A DNA stretch of 36,844 nucleotides from Rickettsia typhi (GTDB taxonomy: Bacteria; Pseudomonadota; Alphaproteobacteria; Rickettsiales; UBA1997): assembly GCA_945862455.1 (NCBI GenBank), contig CAMAXU010000017.1, positions 1 to 36,844 of the forward strand. Direction: 5' to 3'. Below the pieces are notes generated by a model. The model saw only the letters and a list, made by a program, of their open reading frames with translations, searched no databases and was not told where the DNA came from. Below, in pieces: positions 11,155-20,926 of the stretch (position 1 is its first letter; every line of letters starts with the position of its first letter). The position numbers and the translations under genes are program-made.

Positions 11155-13827
11155 TTAAGAAATTTGCCCCATTACATATTGAAGAATGCCGCCAAGTTTG
11201 AAATATTCAACTTCATTACTTGTATCAATTCCGCAAGTTAAAATTACATTTTTCTTAGAACCATCTGATTTAGTAATTACGCATTCAATATCCTGACGCG
11301 GTTTGATATCTGGAGTAATTCCCAAAACATCAATCACTTCATCTCCGGTTAAACCAAGAGTTTTTCTATTTTCTCCAGCCTTGAAAACCAAAGGTAAAAC
11401 GCCCATTCCAATTAAGTTGGAACGGTGAATTCTTTCAAAACTTTCAGCAATTACTGCTTTAACTCCAAGTAAAAATGTACCTTTCGCAGCCCAATCGCGC
11501 GAAGATCCAGTGCCGTATTCTTTGCCAGCAATAACGACGAGAGGAATATTTTTTTCTTTGTAAAGCATTGCTGCATCATAAATTGAAAATACTTCATTTC
11601 CCGCCGTATTATGATCAAAAACACGAGTAAAACCGCCTTCTTTAATGCCGCCTAAAATTTCATTTTTAATTCTGATATTAGCAAAAGTTCCACGCACCAT
11701 AACTTCATGATTACCGCGTCTTGCGCCATATGAGTTGAAGTCATCTTTAGCAACACCTTTTTGCGCCAAATATTGCGCTGCTGGTGAAATTGTAGAAATA
11801 TTTCCAGCCGGAGAAATGTGGTCTGTAGTGATTGAATCACCAAACATCGCCAAAATTCGCGCCGCTTTAATTTCAACAGCATTTTGACGATTTAAATCAT
11901 CAAAATAATTCGGCAGACGAATGTATGTACTTTTTAAATTCCAGTTATAGGTGCTTGATCTTTCAACTTGGATTTTCTGCCAAGCCTCGTCACCCTTAAA
12001 TAAATCAGAATATTTTTGAGCAAAAACTTCGCGCGTTACATAAGAATTAATTGCGGCATCAATTTCTGCTTTGCTTGGCCAAATATCTTTCAAGAAAACC
12101 TTGCTGCCATCAGCTGCAATACCGATTGAATCAGTTGCTAAATTAATTTTTAAATTACCGCTTAATGCATAAGCAACAACAAGTGGTGGAGAACCTAAAT
12201 AATTGGCTTTAACTAATGGATGAACGCGACCTTCAAAATTGCGGTTTCCCGAAAGCACTGCGCCAACTAAAAGATTTTTGGCTTTAATCGCTTCTTCAAT
12301 TTGTGGATGCAGCGGGCCAGAATTTCCGATGCAAGTTGTGCAACCAAAACCAACTAAATAAAAACCCAGTTGATCAAGATATTTTTGCAAACCTGATTTT
12401 TCTAAATATTCGGCAACAACTTGCGAACCCGGTGCCAATGAGGTTTTAACGTGACCCTTAACTTTCAAACCTTTTTCAACTGCTTTTTTCGCTAACAAAC
12501 CTGCGGCGATTAGAACTGAAGGATTGGAAGTGTTGGTACAAGATGTGATCGCAGCAATTACAACATCGCCATCGCCAATATCGCTGTTTAATTCAGGGAT
12601 TAAAACTTTGCCGTCGTGATTAGAATTAAGCTCTTTTTGTAAAGCGACAAAAGATTCTTTAACATCAGGAAGAAGCACGCGATCTTGTGGTCTTTTCGGG
12701 CCAGCTAGGCTTGGCAAAATTGTCGAAATATCGAGTTCAAGAATTTCGCTAAATTCTGGCGCTTGATTATGATCCTCAACAAACATGCCTTGCGCTTTGG
12801 AATATTCTTTTACCAATTCAATATTTTCTTCGTCGCGCGCCGTAAGTTTTAGGTAATTTAATGTGATATAATCAATCGGGAATATACCACAAGTTGCGCC
12901 ATATTCTGGTGCCATATTAGCAATTGTGGCGCGGTCTGCCAAGGAAAGTGCAGCAAGAGCTGATCCAAAAAATTCTACGAATTTTCCAACTACACCTTTT
13001 TTGCGCAGAATTTGCGTGATCGCTAAAACCAAGTCAGTTGCAGTAATTCCTTCCTGTAATTTTCCGAATAATTTAAAGCCGATAACTTCCGGAATTAGCA
13101 TTGAAACTGGTTGACCAAGCATCGCCGCTTCAGCTTCAATTCCACCAACTCCCCAACCTAAAACAGCCAAACCGTTGATCATTGTAGTGTGGCTATCAGT
13201 TCCAACAACAGTGTCAGGATAAGCAACTAATTCGCCGTCAATTTGTCTGCTCCAAACTACACGGGCTAGATTTTCTAAATTCACTTGGTGGCAAATTCCG
13301 GTTCCCGGTGGAACGGCACGAAAATTATCAAAAGATTTTTGCGCCCATTTTAAAAATTCATAACGCTCAATATTTCTAGCATATTCAATATCGACGTTTT
13401 TTTGCAAAGCCTCTTTATTGCCATAATAATCAACTTGCACCGAATGATCGATAACAAGATCAACCGGAACTAGCGGATTAATTTTTTCTGGATTTTTATT
13501 TAAGCGAACCGAGGCATCGCGCATCGCTGCTAAATCAACAACTGCGGGCACGCCAGTAAAATCTTGCATCAAAACTCGAGCGGGAGAAAAAGCAATTTCG
13601 ATTCTTTTTTCTGCGTTTTTTACCGAGTCAATAATGGCGCTGATATGTGATTCATTGACAATATCACCATCAAAATTTCGGATAACGTTTTCGAGAAGAA
13701 TTTTTAAACTGAAAGGAAGTTTTGAAATATCGCGACCAACTTTATTTGCGGCGTCATTCAAGGAAAAATATTTATATTCTTTATTGGCGATTTTTAGAGA
13801 AGATTTTGGAATAAAATTTTTTGTCAT
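11155..13827 (-). CDS. acnA: Aconitate hydratase
   Basis: This 890-residue TCA-cycle enzyme interconverts citrate and isocitrate. The three [4Fe-4S] ligands are C430 (ITSCTNTS), C496 and C499 (GFGCTTCIGNSG). Other signatures are VVGTDSHTTMINGL (about 207-220), SGNRNFEGRVHP, and in the swivel domain GDSITTDHISPAGNI, YGARRGNHEVMVRGTF and GKEYGTGSSRDWAAKGT. The length and motifs fit AcnA (IRP-like), not AcnB. It starts 12 nt after the Tim44-like gene and is followed after 18 nt by hpf, so a Tim44-acnA-hpf operon is likely. Confidence 0.97.
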   Translation of the reverse strand: MTKNFIPKSSLKIANKEYKYFSLNDAANKVGRDISKLPFSLKILLENVIRNFDGDIVNESHISAIIDSVKNAEKRIEIAFSPARVLMQDFTGVPAVVDLAAMRDASVRLNKNPEKINPLVPVDLVIDHSVQVDYYGNKEALQKNVDIEYARNIERYEFLKWAQKSFDNFRAVPPGTGICHQVNLENLARVVWSRQIDGELVAYPDTVVGTDSHTTMINGLAVLGWGVGGIEAEAAMLGQPVSMLIPEVIGFKLFGKLQEGITATDLVLAITQILRKKGVVGKFVEFFGSALAALSLADRATIANMAPEYGATCGIFPIDYITLNYLKLTARDEENIELVKEYSKAQGMFVEDHNQAPEFSEILELDISTILPSLAGPKRPQDRVLLPDVKESFVALQKELNSNHDGKVLIPELNSDIGDGDVVIAAITSCTNTSNPSVLIAAGLLAKKAVEKGLKVKGHVKTSLAPGSQVVAEYLEKSGLQKYLDQLGFYLVGFGCTTCIGNSGPLHPQIEEAIKAKNLLVGAVLSGNRNFEGRVHPLVKANYLGSPPLVVAYALSGNLKINLATDSIGIAADGSKVFLKDIWPSKAEIDAAINSYVTREVFAQKYSDLFKGDEAWQKIQVERSSTYNWNLKSTYIRLPNYFDDLNRQNAVEIKAARILAMFGDSITTDHISPAGNISTISPAAQYLAQKGVAKDDFNSYGARRGNHEVMVRGTFANIRIKNEILGGIKEGGFTRVFDHNTAGNEVFSIYDAAMLYKEKNIPLVVIAGKEYGTGSSRDWAAKGTFLLGVKAVIAESFERIHRSNLIGMGVLPLVFKAGENRKTLGLTGDEVIDVLGITPDIKPRQDIECVITKSDGSKKNVILTCGIDTSNEVEYFKLGGILQYVMGQIS

Positions 13828-13839
13828 AAATTCTTGTTG

Positions 13840-14517
13840 TTAATTAGAGCCAGTCGCCGAAACAACCCAGTTTGGATTTGCAGAATTAATATCTTTTTTG
13901 AAAGTCCAGATGTCGGTTATTTCATTAATTTCATCTTTTTTACCCTCAACTGTCTGACCTTTAGAATCAATGATGTAATTAATTTGTTTTGAGACAATTT
14001 TCATCACAACCGAAGCGTTATTTTCAAAAATAAGTGCCGAAATTATTTCAGATTTTTCAATCGAAATTAAGTTGGTGATAAGAGTTTTTTCTGCCGATTT
14101 TCTTTGAATAATTGCGCCTTCAAAACCTTTAAAAATTTTATCCGAAAGTAAAAATTTTAATGTTTCCAAATCAGCACTGGCAAAGGCTTTGAGAATCATT
14201 TCAAAAGCCGATTTTACACCATTAACAAAAAATTCTGCGGAAATATTGGTGCGGTTTAAAATATTGCCAAAGCTTTCTTTAGTTGCGGCATCAAGGCTAT
14301 TTAATATTTTTTCACTCACCTGATTATCAGCTTCAATTACGATAGATGATTTGTGCTGTTGCTGCTTTATGAATTGCTGCGCCTCTAAAATTTTTTCTCG
14401 CGCCGAAACAACTTTTAATTCGATGTTCTTTTTCTCTTCCTCATCAACTTTTCCTAGCTGTTTATTGAGCTTGTAAAAGATAAAAAACGCAATTGCTGCA
14501 AAGAAGATAATATCCAT
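13840..14517 (-). CDS. Tim44-like domain protein
   Basis: This 225-residue protein begins with one hydrophobic segment (residues 2-17), followed by a charged helical stretch. The C-terminal Tim44 fold (about 85-220) includes FVNGVKSAFEMILKAFASADLETLKFLLSDKIFKGFE, given here only as a region, and ends DIWTFKKDINSANPNWVVSAT, typical of bacterial Tim44/TimA proteins. The mitochondrial homologue docks Hsp70 to the import channel. In alphaproteobacteria the protein is an inner-membrane protein of uncertain role. It lies directly upstream of acnA. Confidence 0.88.
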   Translation of the reverse strand: MDIIFFAAIAFFIFYKLNKQLGKVDEEEKKNIELKVVSAREKILEAQQFIKQQQHKSSIVIEADNQVSEKILNSLDAATKESFGNILNRTNISAEFFVNGVKSAFEMILKAFASADLETLKFLLSDKIFKGFEGAIIQRKSAEKTLITNLISIEKSEIISALIFENNASVVMKIVSKQINYIIDSKGQTVEGKKDEINEITDIWTFKKDINSANPNWVVSATGSN

Positions 14518-14536
14518 TCAAGATAATTTTAGTGAG

Positions 14537-14614
14537 TGGGGCAAGCGACGGGGATCGAACCCGCGACCTTCAGAACCACAACCTGACGCTCTAACCAACT
14601 GAGCTACGCCTGCC
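14537..14614 (-). tRNA. trnH: tRNA-His (GTG)
   Basis: The cloverleaf is clear: acceptor GCAGGCG / CGCTTGC, anticodon stem TCAGG / TCTGA with loop TTGTGGT, and T-arm GCGGG TTCGATC CCCGT. An encoded G at -1 faces C73, and CCA is encoded. The G-1:C73 pair is the canonical histidine identity element; many alphaproteobacterial lineages have lost it. The gene lies between the virB6-like gene and the Tim44-like gene. Confidence 0.97.
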
Positions 14615-14618
14615 ACAA

Positions 14619-14649
14619 GAAAAACGAAAGCCCCTCAAAAATGAAGGGC
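14619..14649 (-). terminator. Rho-independent terminator after the virB6-like gene
   Basis: Read on the minus strand, an 8-bp stem GCCCTTCA / TGAGGGGC with a TTTT loop (14630-14649) is followed by the T-rich TTTCGTTTTTC. It lies about 73 nt past the virB6-like stop and directly before tRNA-His, so it isolates the two transcripts. Confidence 0.8.
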
Positions 14650-14722
14650 GAGAAGTGCTGAGGAATTTAGATGTACAACCTGCTTTGTCAAGCAACCAAA
14701 GCTAATTTTTAGAAATTATTTT

Positions 14723-17700
14723 TTAATTTTTTTGCAGTTCAATAATATCTGCTTCAACCCTACCAACATTAGCTTGGCTATGAGCAACTTGTTCTTCAAG
14801 GTTATGAACTTCTTCTTTTAGTTTATTTATCGCCTTATCATCAACTTTACCACCGGCGGCTTTTAATTTTTCTAACTGTGAAAGTTCGAACTCTTTCATT
14901 TTTTTATCTATAGTCTGAATTTTTAATTTACCTTCAGCCATATTTAACAAAGTTTTAGTAGAATTGATTTGTACCGATTTATCAGTCTTGTCAGCTTTAT
15001 CAGAGCTGCCAAGTAGTACATTACCTGCGTGAAGACCAACATCCGGACTTTTCATCAATATATCAGAAATTGAAGCGCCAAATTCTATCTTCATTTCAGT
15101 TGCAATAAATTTATCTGTTTCATCTTTTACATTTTTCAACACTTCTTGCAATGTAACATCACCTTTTTCTGCTTTAGCATCAGCAATTTCGTTCTCATGT
15201 TTCTGCGCAAGATCTTCTATTTTTTGTTCAATTTTTTCAGCTTTAGATTTCACTTCATTATTAATAGCTTCTGATGCTTCTAACGTAGGTTTACCCAAAA
15301 TCATTTCTTGAAGTTGTTGCCTTGATTCTTCAAGAGCTTTATATTTATCTTCAAGATTTGCTGTTTTAGCATCAACAATTTCCTTCTCATTTTTCTGATC
15401 AGGAACTTCTATTTTTTGTTCAGTCATAGCTTTTGATTCTTCTAACGCGGTTTTTTTCTGCGCAGCAATTTCTTTTTCCATTTTCTGGATTTCTATCATT
15501 TTACCAATCATATCATTTAAAAGCTGTTCACGTACTTCTTTTTCTTCAGCTTCTTTTTCGGCTTTAGTGATACCTTCAACTTCTTTACTGGTAGATATAC
15601 TTGAACTTCTATCTTTAACTTCCGGTTGAACAGCTTCTTCTTTCTTCGTAGTATCACCTTTTTCTGCTTTAGCATCAGAAATTTCGTTCTCATTTTTCTG
15701 ATCAGGAACTTCTATTTCTGGAGGAGATGCGTCTTCTTTAGTTTTTGCCCTGAGTTCAGAAGTAACTTTAGCTTTTTCATTTGATTCTTCTAACACAGTT
15801 TTATCCGAGGTCATTTCTTTAAAATTTTGCTCTGATTTTCGAGGTGCTTTTTCATTTTCTGGAAGAAATGCGTCTTTTCTAACTTCTTCTTTTTTAGATT
15901 CTTCTAGACTATTTTTATCTTCTGATTTTATCTGATCTGGTCTCGTTTTAGTTTCAGCTTCTTTTGTGACATTGATTTTACTATCAGCTTCCAAAGCTTT
16001 CGGCGTTTCTTTTTGCAGACTTTTCTCTTTGGAAACATATTCTTCTTTAGTTTCTGCCCTGAGTTCAGAAGTAACTTTAGCTTTTTCATCGGAAGATGTA
16101 TTCGCGCTTCCATCTTGAATTTCTGGCTGATATTGCGCTTCTTTTCCAACTTCAACTTTTCTATTGGAAGATGTACTTGAACTTCCAGCTTTAACTTCCT
16201 GTTGAACAGCTTCTTCTTTCTTCGTAGCATCACCTTTTTCTGCTTTAGCATCAGAAATTTCGTTCTCATTTTTCTGATCAGGAACTTCTATTTCTGGAAG
16301 AGATGCGTCTTCTTTAGTTTCTGCCCTGAGTTCAGAAGTAACTTTAGCTTTTTCATCGGAAGATGTATTCGCGCTTCCATCTTGAATTTCTAGCTGATAT
16401 TGCGCTTCTTTTCCAACTTCAACTTTTCTATTGGAAGATGTACTTAAACTTCCAGCTTTAACTTCCGGTTGAACAGCTTCTTCTTTCTTTAAAGCTTCTT
16501 CTTTCTTTAAAGCTTCTTCTTTTTCAAGTAGAGATTTATTTATCTGATCCGATCTCATTTGAGTTTCAGTTTTCACTTTATTGATATCTTTGTCATTTTT
16601 GGTATCTTCTTTTTTGTTTTTATCTTCATCAGAACTAATGCCAACTATAGCTTTGGCGATTTCAAGATTAGTTGCTTTTTTCACTCCTGTTTTTATCAAC
16701 TTAACTTCCAAAGATTCTTTAAGATTTCTCATCGCTTTATTACGCTGTTCATCCATTTTCTTTTCTTTAGAATCCCAATCTTTTAAAGGTTTGAAATTGA
16801 TAATCTCAACTTCTGAACCAAATAATCCTGTTTTCAACTTAGCAAAATTTTGAGCTTCTTTTTTTGCCTCATCTAAATCTTTCAGATTTTTTGCTGAATC
16901 AATCGCCTTTTCAATTTTTTCGGCATTGATTTTACTATCAGCTTCCAAAGCTTTAAGTATTAATTTTTGATTTTCACCTTTGAAACCAAATTTACGGTGC
17001 AAGTAATCTAATTTTGCCGCTGCTTCAAAAAGAGTTTGCCCTTCTGTGGCAGTAATTTTAGTGCCTGTTTCATCAACTTTAATACCTAATAACACTTTCT
17101 CTATTCGTTCTTTTGCTGCTGTGTATGAATCTTTGTCTGGGGCTTTTGTAGAATCATTTATACCTAACCATTTTTTAAAACCATCTTTAGACTCTTTAAT
17201 GTCTGATGATATTTTATTAAACACTCGCTGTCTTCCTCTTGGTCTGTATGGACCTTTCTCTATTTGAGCTATATCTTTTGCTAGGTCTTTTATAGCAATT
17301 TTACGTAACTGGCTTTGAAAAAATTCTCTTCTTTTAGTATCTTTTTCGTTTTTCTTTTCTGCTGCTCTGATATCTTTTGGCAAATCAGTTTTAGGAGTAA
17401 CTTTTTCCAATTTAGCATCGCCTTTTAATAGATTAACCAAAGCTGTTGTTCGCGCGGCATCGGTTCGATCGGAAAGTGAACTAGCTTTTCTACTAAAAAT
17501 ATTCATTGCGCGATCAAGCGTATTGCTTCGATTCAATGGATTTAACCACAAAGCTTTTTGTAAAGCACTTCCAGATTCCCATCTCTCTTCATTGCGCAAG
17601 TTACGTAAGAAACTTTGTTGCGCCATTTCTGGATTACGAGCTTCGGTGCGTATTACGCCATCAAGCGCGCGCGATGCAAGATTTGGAACTTTTTTCCCAA

Positions 17701-20662
17701 GAACATTCGCGGTAACGTCAACTGCAGTTCGCATTGCATTAGCAGTTTTGCCTAAATTAGTTGTGGCATGAGAAGGTAAAGGAGAAATTGAAGATTGAGC
17801 TTCTGAATTTCTAAGATTTCTTTTGAATTCTCTTTCTTGAAGATGTTGTAAAAATTTATTCTGCAGTTCCGAATTTCCAGCAAAGCGTTTTGCAGCTTCT
17901 GCGGTTGAAAGTTCGGCCGAGCTTTTTAACACATCGTTAATATCTCTCGCCGCAACAGCAAAGGCGCTTCCACCAGCTTTTCCGGCATCTCTTCCTTCTT
18001 TACCAAGATATTTTTCAACAGCAGCCGATCCGCCAACCAAATTTTTCTCAGCCCAAGCCATGGCATTTGTTCTAAGTTGCTGCCTCATATCTTTGCCCAA
18101 TGGAATTTTGTCGGGATCCTGATTTTTTAGTTTTTGCGCTTCTGCTTTTAAGAAATCTTTTAATGGCTGCTGTACCATTTTTTGGTCAAATCGAGCTTGA
18201 ATTGCCTGTGAATCCAAACCAGTTATAGCAAATGTATTAGGCATGCTTCTGGAAAGTGCCGAGTAATTCAAATCTTTCGACAACATCTGATTACGTAATA
18301 TATTATTTGCAGCTTGTCTTGCGTAAGAATCAGCTTCTTTGCCGGTTAAACCCTTGGAAGCAGCTTCTTTTTTACCTTTAGAAAGCGCAGAATCAATTTT
18401 CATATTATTATACATAGTTCCTGGGCTATTAATCGGAAAACTACTAAACATATTTCCTAAAGCTTGGGAAGCACCACTGAAGCGCATAATACCTCTTCCA
18501 ATTTGCATCCCTTTTCCAACAGCATATCCCGCGTTATCAAATGCTTTTGAAAGGGCAGCAATTCCAACATCTTTAACGATACCCATTATTCCAGCAGCAC
18601 CAGAGCCGTGACTAGCAATCTCTCCAGAGCCCGAAGAGCCATCGGATCTAATTTTTTCGCCACTAATATTAACAGAAAATAAGGCGCTCGAAACATCAGG
18701 AATTTTATCTATAATCAAACACAAAATAAATGTTAAACCTACAATCATCACATACATTATCAGCCATTGCATTAATGATCTGCTGCCAATATCAGAAACT
18801 AGAATCTTCAATGTAAAAATAGCCAGATTGCGATATTCCATACAAGCTCTGAAAGATAAAAGGTCAGTAAAGTTTTTATCAATTAAAGTTATAAAGCTGT
18901 AAAGAACAGAGAATAAAATTATAATTTCAACGGATCTCCCGCCCAAATATCCCAACCAGCTTCTAAACATCGAAGCAGTGTGACTAAAAAGCGTAAAACA
19001 AATAAATATTGGACCCAACGACAGCACAAAAATAATTTTCATGATGTTGATAGTATAGGACACAGCTGCCCAAAGCATAACATAAAGGAAATATAAAATT
19101 ACCAAATAAGTGGCAGGAATTAGCAATATTCCGTAATAAGTTCCAAAAAACAGACCAAAAATTTTCTTCGCCGTGGCAACGGAAAATAATTTTTTGATTA
19201 TCACGTCAATATAAGAAAAGCGCGTAGCATTACTTACATCAGCAGCGCGATCCATCTGAGAAATCACCGTCATTGAACTGGGATCAATATTAGAATCTGA
19301 AAGACTCATCATCATATCCACAACATAATCCATACTATCTTTAAAGAAGGCGACGATAATTTTATTGTAGAAATACCAACTGGTCGGGCTGGTAAAAAAA
19401 ATGATCAAACCAATTTTTAAAATCCTGCTCATCACTTCTTTCTTACTCCATTCAGTCAGACCAAACATGTGAGCCGCACCAAACAATGCAATATAAAGAC
19501 CCAAGGAAATTTGTACTACTGTAATAAAATTTGTATCCTGAACAATTGACTGATACATGGATTGAATAATGCCGCCTTGTCTATCGCCATTAGAGTCAAC
19601 TCTACCAAGCATTGTATTTTCTACTAAAGAGACGAGAAATTCGAGCAATCCATCATCATAACCATTGTCTCTACCCACACCACGCAAGATTGAAATCTGA
19701 TATTTTCCAAAATTATCATCATAATAATTATCGTAGATCTTGAATTTTACATATTCATTCGGACCATGATATTCATCATCAGAAGTGTTAGTGTCAGTAC
19801 CATCATTGCCGGCGTTGTCATTTTTAAGAAAAATTCTGTTATTTGGGCTGGTGTAAACATAACGCGTCATATCACTGCCATCACTAGCTAAACATTTACC
19901 ACTAGAATTACGCTTGATATTACATATTTCATAAGTTGAAAATAAATGATATAAACGCAGAGGAACTTCAGTTCCGCGACTTCCGAACAAACCTATATAA
20001 AGACCCATACCTCGATCATATTTACATGTAGTTTGCAGGTCAGCAGTTTTTACAGTTTCATCTTTATTGGAATAGTTAAGTGGAAAATGATAAGCGTTGT
20101 AATCAAGAGCAGTTCCATAAGCCGGATCATTGGTACAAGAACAAGAGTCTGGTAAGTTTTGATTGGATTTAGTCTTGCATTGAAGGAGCTTTGTCTCGCC
20201 ATCTATTTCTTTTTCCGCAGAGGGAATTGATCTAATATTTGGATCATTACCTGAAGGTCCAGTATTAGTGTCAGAATAATTAATGCCGTCAGAAGTATAT
20301 TTATAACATAAACAATTGGGAGTTGGTGGAGATAATTTCTTGGCGCAAAAATCACATCTGGCCATAGCGTTAAGCTTACTATTGTCTAATTCACCTCCAC
20401 TCCATGGAGTCCAAGCGCCGCCGACCTGAATTAAAAATTTATCACCATTTGATTTTAATCCAGTTTCATGCCATTCAGCATTTTGACCCCCATTAACAGC
20501 GTCATAAGTGCCGGTAATTCCATCATTAGTTGGTTTCGCTTCTACGGTTAAGTTTTCTACATCAAACTCATCAATTTCAACGCAGCCATCATCGCATGAA
20601 AACAAAAAAGCAGCAGAAAAAATCAGAATAAAAATCTGTGTTATTTTCTTTGCCAGATTCAT
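14723..20662 (-). CDS. Very long VirB6/TrbL-like type IV secretion protein (lipoprotein)
   Basis: About 1979 residues. The N-terminus is a lipoprotein signal with lipobox LFSC (Cys about residue 23). A Cys-rich extracytoplasmic domain follows (about 25-370); its GMGLYIGLFGSRG...YHLF pattern is that of rickettsial VirB6 proteins. The TrbL/VirB6 membrane domain (about 375-655) has about six to seven transmembrane segments. The remaining 1300 residues are hydrophilic, Lys/Glu-rich, largely helical and contain long repeats. VirB6 forms the inner-membrane channel of type IV secretion. Rickettsiales carry several such paralogues with huge tails thought to be surface-exposed. No other virB gene is nearby. 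ATG at 20662 is chosen over an adjacent TTG; neither has a Shine-Dalgarno. tRNA-Leu ends 32 nt upstream on the same strand. Confidence 0.88.
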   Translation of the reverse strand: MNLAKKITQIFILIFSAAFLFSCDDGCVEIDEFDVENLTVEAKPTNDGITGTYDAVNGGQNAEWHETGLKSNGDKFLIQVGGAWTPWSGGELDNSKLNAMARCDFCAKKLSPPTPNCLCYKYTSDGINYSDTNTGPSGNDPNIRSIPSAEKEIDGETKLLQCKTKSNQNLPDSCSCTNDPAYGTALDYNAYHFPLNYSNKDETVKTADLQTTCKYDRGMGLYIGLFGSRGTEVPLRLYHLFSTYEICNIKRNSSGKCLASDGSDMTRYVYTSPNNRIFLKNDNAGNDGTDTNTSDDEYHGPNEYVKFKIYDNYYDDNFGKYQISILRGVGRDNGYDDGLLEFLVSLVENTMLGRVDSNGDRQGGIIQSMYQSIVQDTNFITVVQISLGLYIALFGAAHMFGLTEWSKKEVMSRILKIGLIIFFTSPTSWYFYNKIIVAFFKDSMDYVVDMMMSLSDSNIDPSSMTVISQMDRAADVSNATRFSYIDVIIKKLFSVATAKKIFGLFFGTYYGILLIPATYLVILYFLYVMLWAAVSYTINIMKIIFVLSLGPIFICFTLFSHTASMFRSWLGYLGGRSVEIIILFSVLYSFITLIDKNFTDLLSFRACMEYRNLAIFTLKILVSDIGSRSLMQWLIMYVMIVGLTFILCLIIDKIPDVSSALFSVNISGEKIRSDGSSGSGEIASHGSGAAGIMGIVKDVGIAALSKAFDNAGYAVGKGMQIGRGIMRFSGASQALGNMFSSFPINSPGTMYNNMKIDSALSKGKKEAASKGLTGKEADSYARQAANNILRNQMLSKDLNYSALSRSMPNTFAITGLDSQAIQARFDQKMVQQPLKDFLKAEAQKLKNQDPDKIPLGKDMRQQLRTNAMAWAEKNLVGGSAAVEKYLGKEGRDAGKAGGSAFAVAARDINDVLKSSAELSTAEAAKRFAGNSELQNKFLQHLQEREFKRNLRNSEAQSSISPLPSHATTNLGKTANAMRTAVDVTANVLGKKVPNLASRALDGVIRTEARNPEMAQQSFLRNLRNEERWESGSALQKALWLNPLNRSNTLDRAMNIFSRKASSLSDRTDAARTTALVNLLKGDAKLEKVTPKTDLPKDIRAAEKKNEKDTKRREFFQSQLRKIAIKDLAKDIAQIEKGPYRPRGRQRVFNKISSDIKESKDGFKKWLGINDSTKAPDKDSYTAAKERIEKVLLGIKVDETGTKITATEGQTLFEAAAKLDYLHRKFGFKGENQKLILKALEADSKINAEKIEKAIDSAKNLKDLDEAKKEAQNFAKLKTGLFGSEVEIINFKPLKDWDSKEKKMDEQRNKAMRNLKESLEVKLIKTGVKKATNLEIAKAIVGISSDEDKNKKEDTKNDKDINKVKTETQMRSDQINKSLLEKEEALKKEEALKKEEAVQPEVKAGSLSTSSNRKVEVGKEAQYQLEIQDGSANTSSDEKAKVTSELRAETKEDASLPEIEVPDQKNENEISDAKAEKGDATKKEEAVQQEVKAGSSSTSSNRKVEVGKEAQYQPEIQDGSANTSSDEKAKVTSELRAETKEEYVSKEKSLQKETPKALEADSKINVTKEAETKTRPDQIKSEDKNSLEESKKEEVRKDAFLPENEKAPRKSEQNFKEMTSDKTVLEESNEKAKVTSELRAKTKEDASPPEIEVPDQKNENEISDAKAEKGDTTKKEEAVQPEVKDRSSSISTSKEVEGITKAEKEAEEKEVREQLLNDMIGKMIEIQKMEKEIAAQKKTALEESKAMTEQKIEVPDQKNEKEIVDAKTANLEDKYKALEESRQQLQEMILGKPTLEASEAINNEVKSKAEKIEQKIEDLAQKHENEIADAKAEKGDVTLQEVLKNVKDETDKFIATEMKIEFGASISDILMKSPDVGLHAGNVLLGSSDKADKTDKSVQINSTKTLLNMAEGKLKIQTIDKKMKEFELSQLEKLKAAGGKVDDKAINKLKEEVHNLEEQVAHSQANVGRVEADIIELQKN
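16042..16491 (-). repeat. 267-bp-period direct repeats inside the virB6-like gene
   Basis: Segments 16042-16224 and 16309-16491 (183 bp each) are nearly identical and lie exactly 267 bp (89 codons) apart. They encode the unit EEAVQPEVKAGS...GSANTSSDEKAKVTSELR. The 84 bp between them, plus part of each flank, recurs at about 15615-15790, offset by 576 bp (192 codons). A smaller KKEEAL triplet repeat lies at about 16478-16520. All periods are multiples of three, so copy-number changes would keep the frame. Confidence 0.85.
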
Positions 20663-20694
20663 CAATAAGGAGGGATTATTTTTTAGACTATCAG

Positions 20695-20782
20695 TGGTAC
20701 CTGCGGCCGGACTTGAACCGGCAAGAGCGATAAAGCTCCACGGATTTTAAGTCCGTTATGTCTACCATTCCATCACGCAGGC
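20695..20782 (-). tRNA. trnL: tRNA-Leu (TAA)
   Basis: An 88-nt class II tRNA with a long variable arm. It has acceptor GCCTGCG / CGCAGGT (with one G-T pair), anticodon stem ACGGA / TCCGT around CTTAAAA (anticodon TAA), T-arm GCCGG TTCAAGT CCGGC and encoded CCA. The 3' end is 32 nt upstream of the virB6-like ATG. The stretch 20783-20926 upstream holds only a small hairpin. Confidence 0.97.
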
Positions 20783-20926
20783 GAAAATAAAATGAGGGCG
20801 GAAAGTAGTTTTGGTCGCTTAAGAATTCTACAAGAATTTTAAAAAATTTTGATGTTAATTACTTAAGACACAATCTCAGGGTGAGATCGAGTTTTTTTGT
20901 GAACCAAGGTCACTAAATTTTTTGAT

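Noticed and set aside
16202..18611. Several plus-strand open frames opposite the virB6-like gene
   Set aside because: They are antisense shadows of a Lys/Glu-rich coding sequence, giving Phe/Ser/Leu-rich products without start signals.
20667..20674. AAGGAGGG on the plus strand just before the virB6-like start
   Set aside because: It is on the wrong strand for the virB6-like gene and no plus-strand gene follows, because tRNA-Leu is antisense there.
20873..20898. Hairpin ATCTCA/TGAGAT followed by a T-run on the plus strand
   Set aside because: The stem is only 6 bp and no plus-strand gene lies upstream. For aroB (minus) there is no T-run, so I do not call a terminator.
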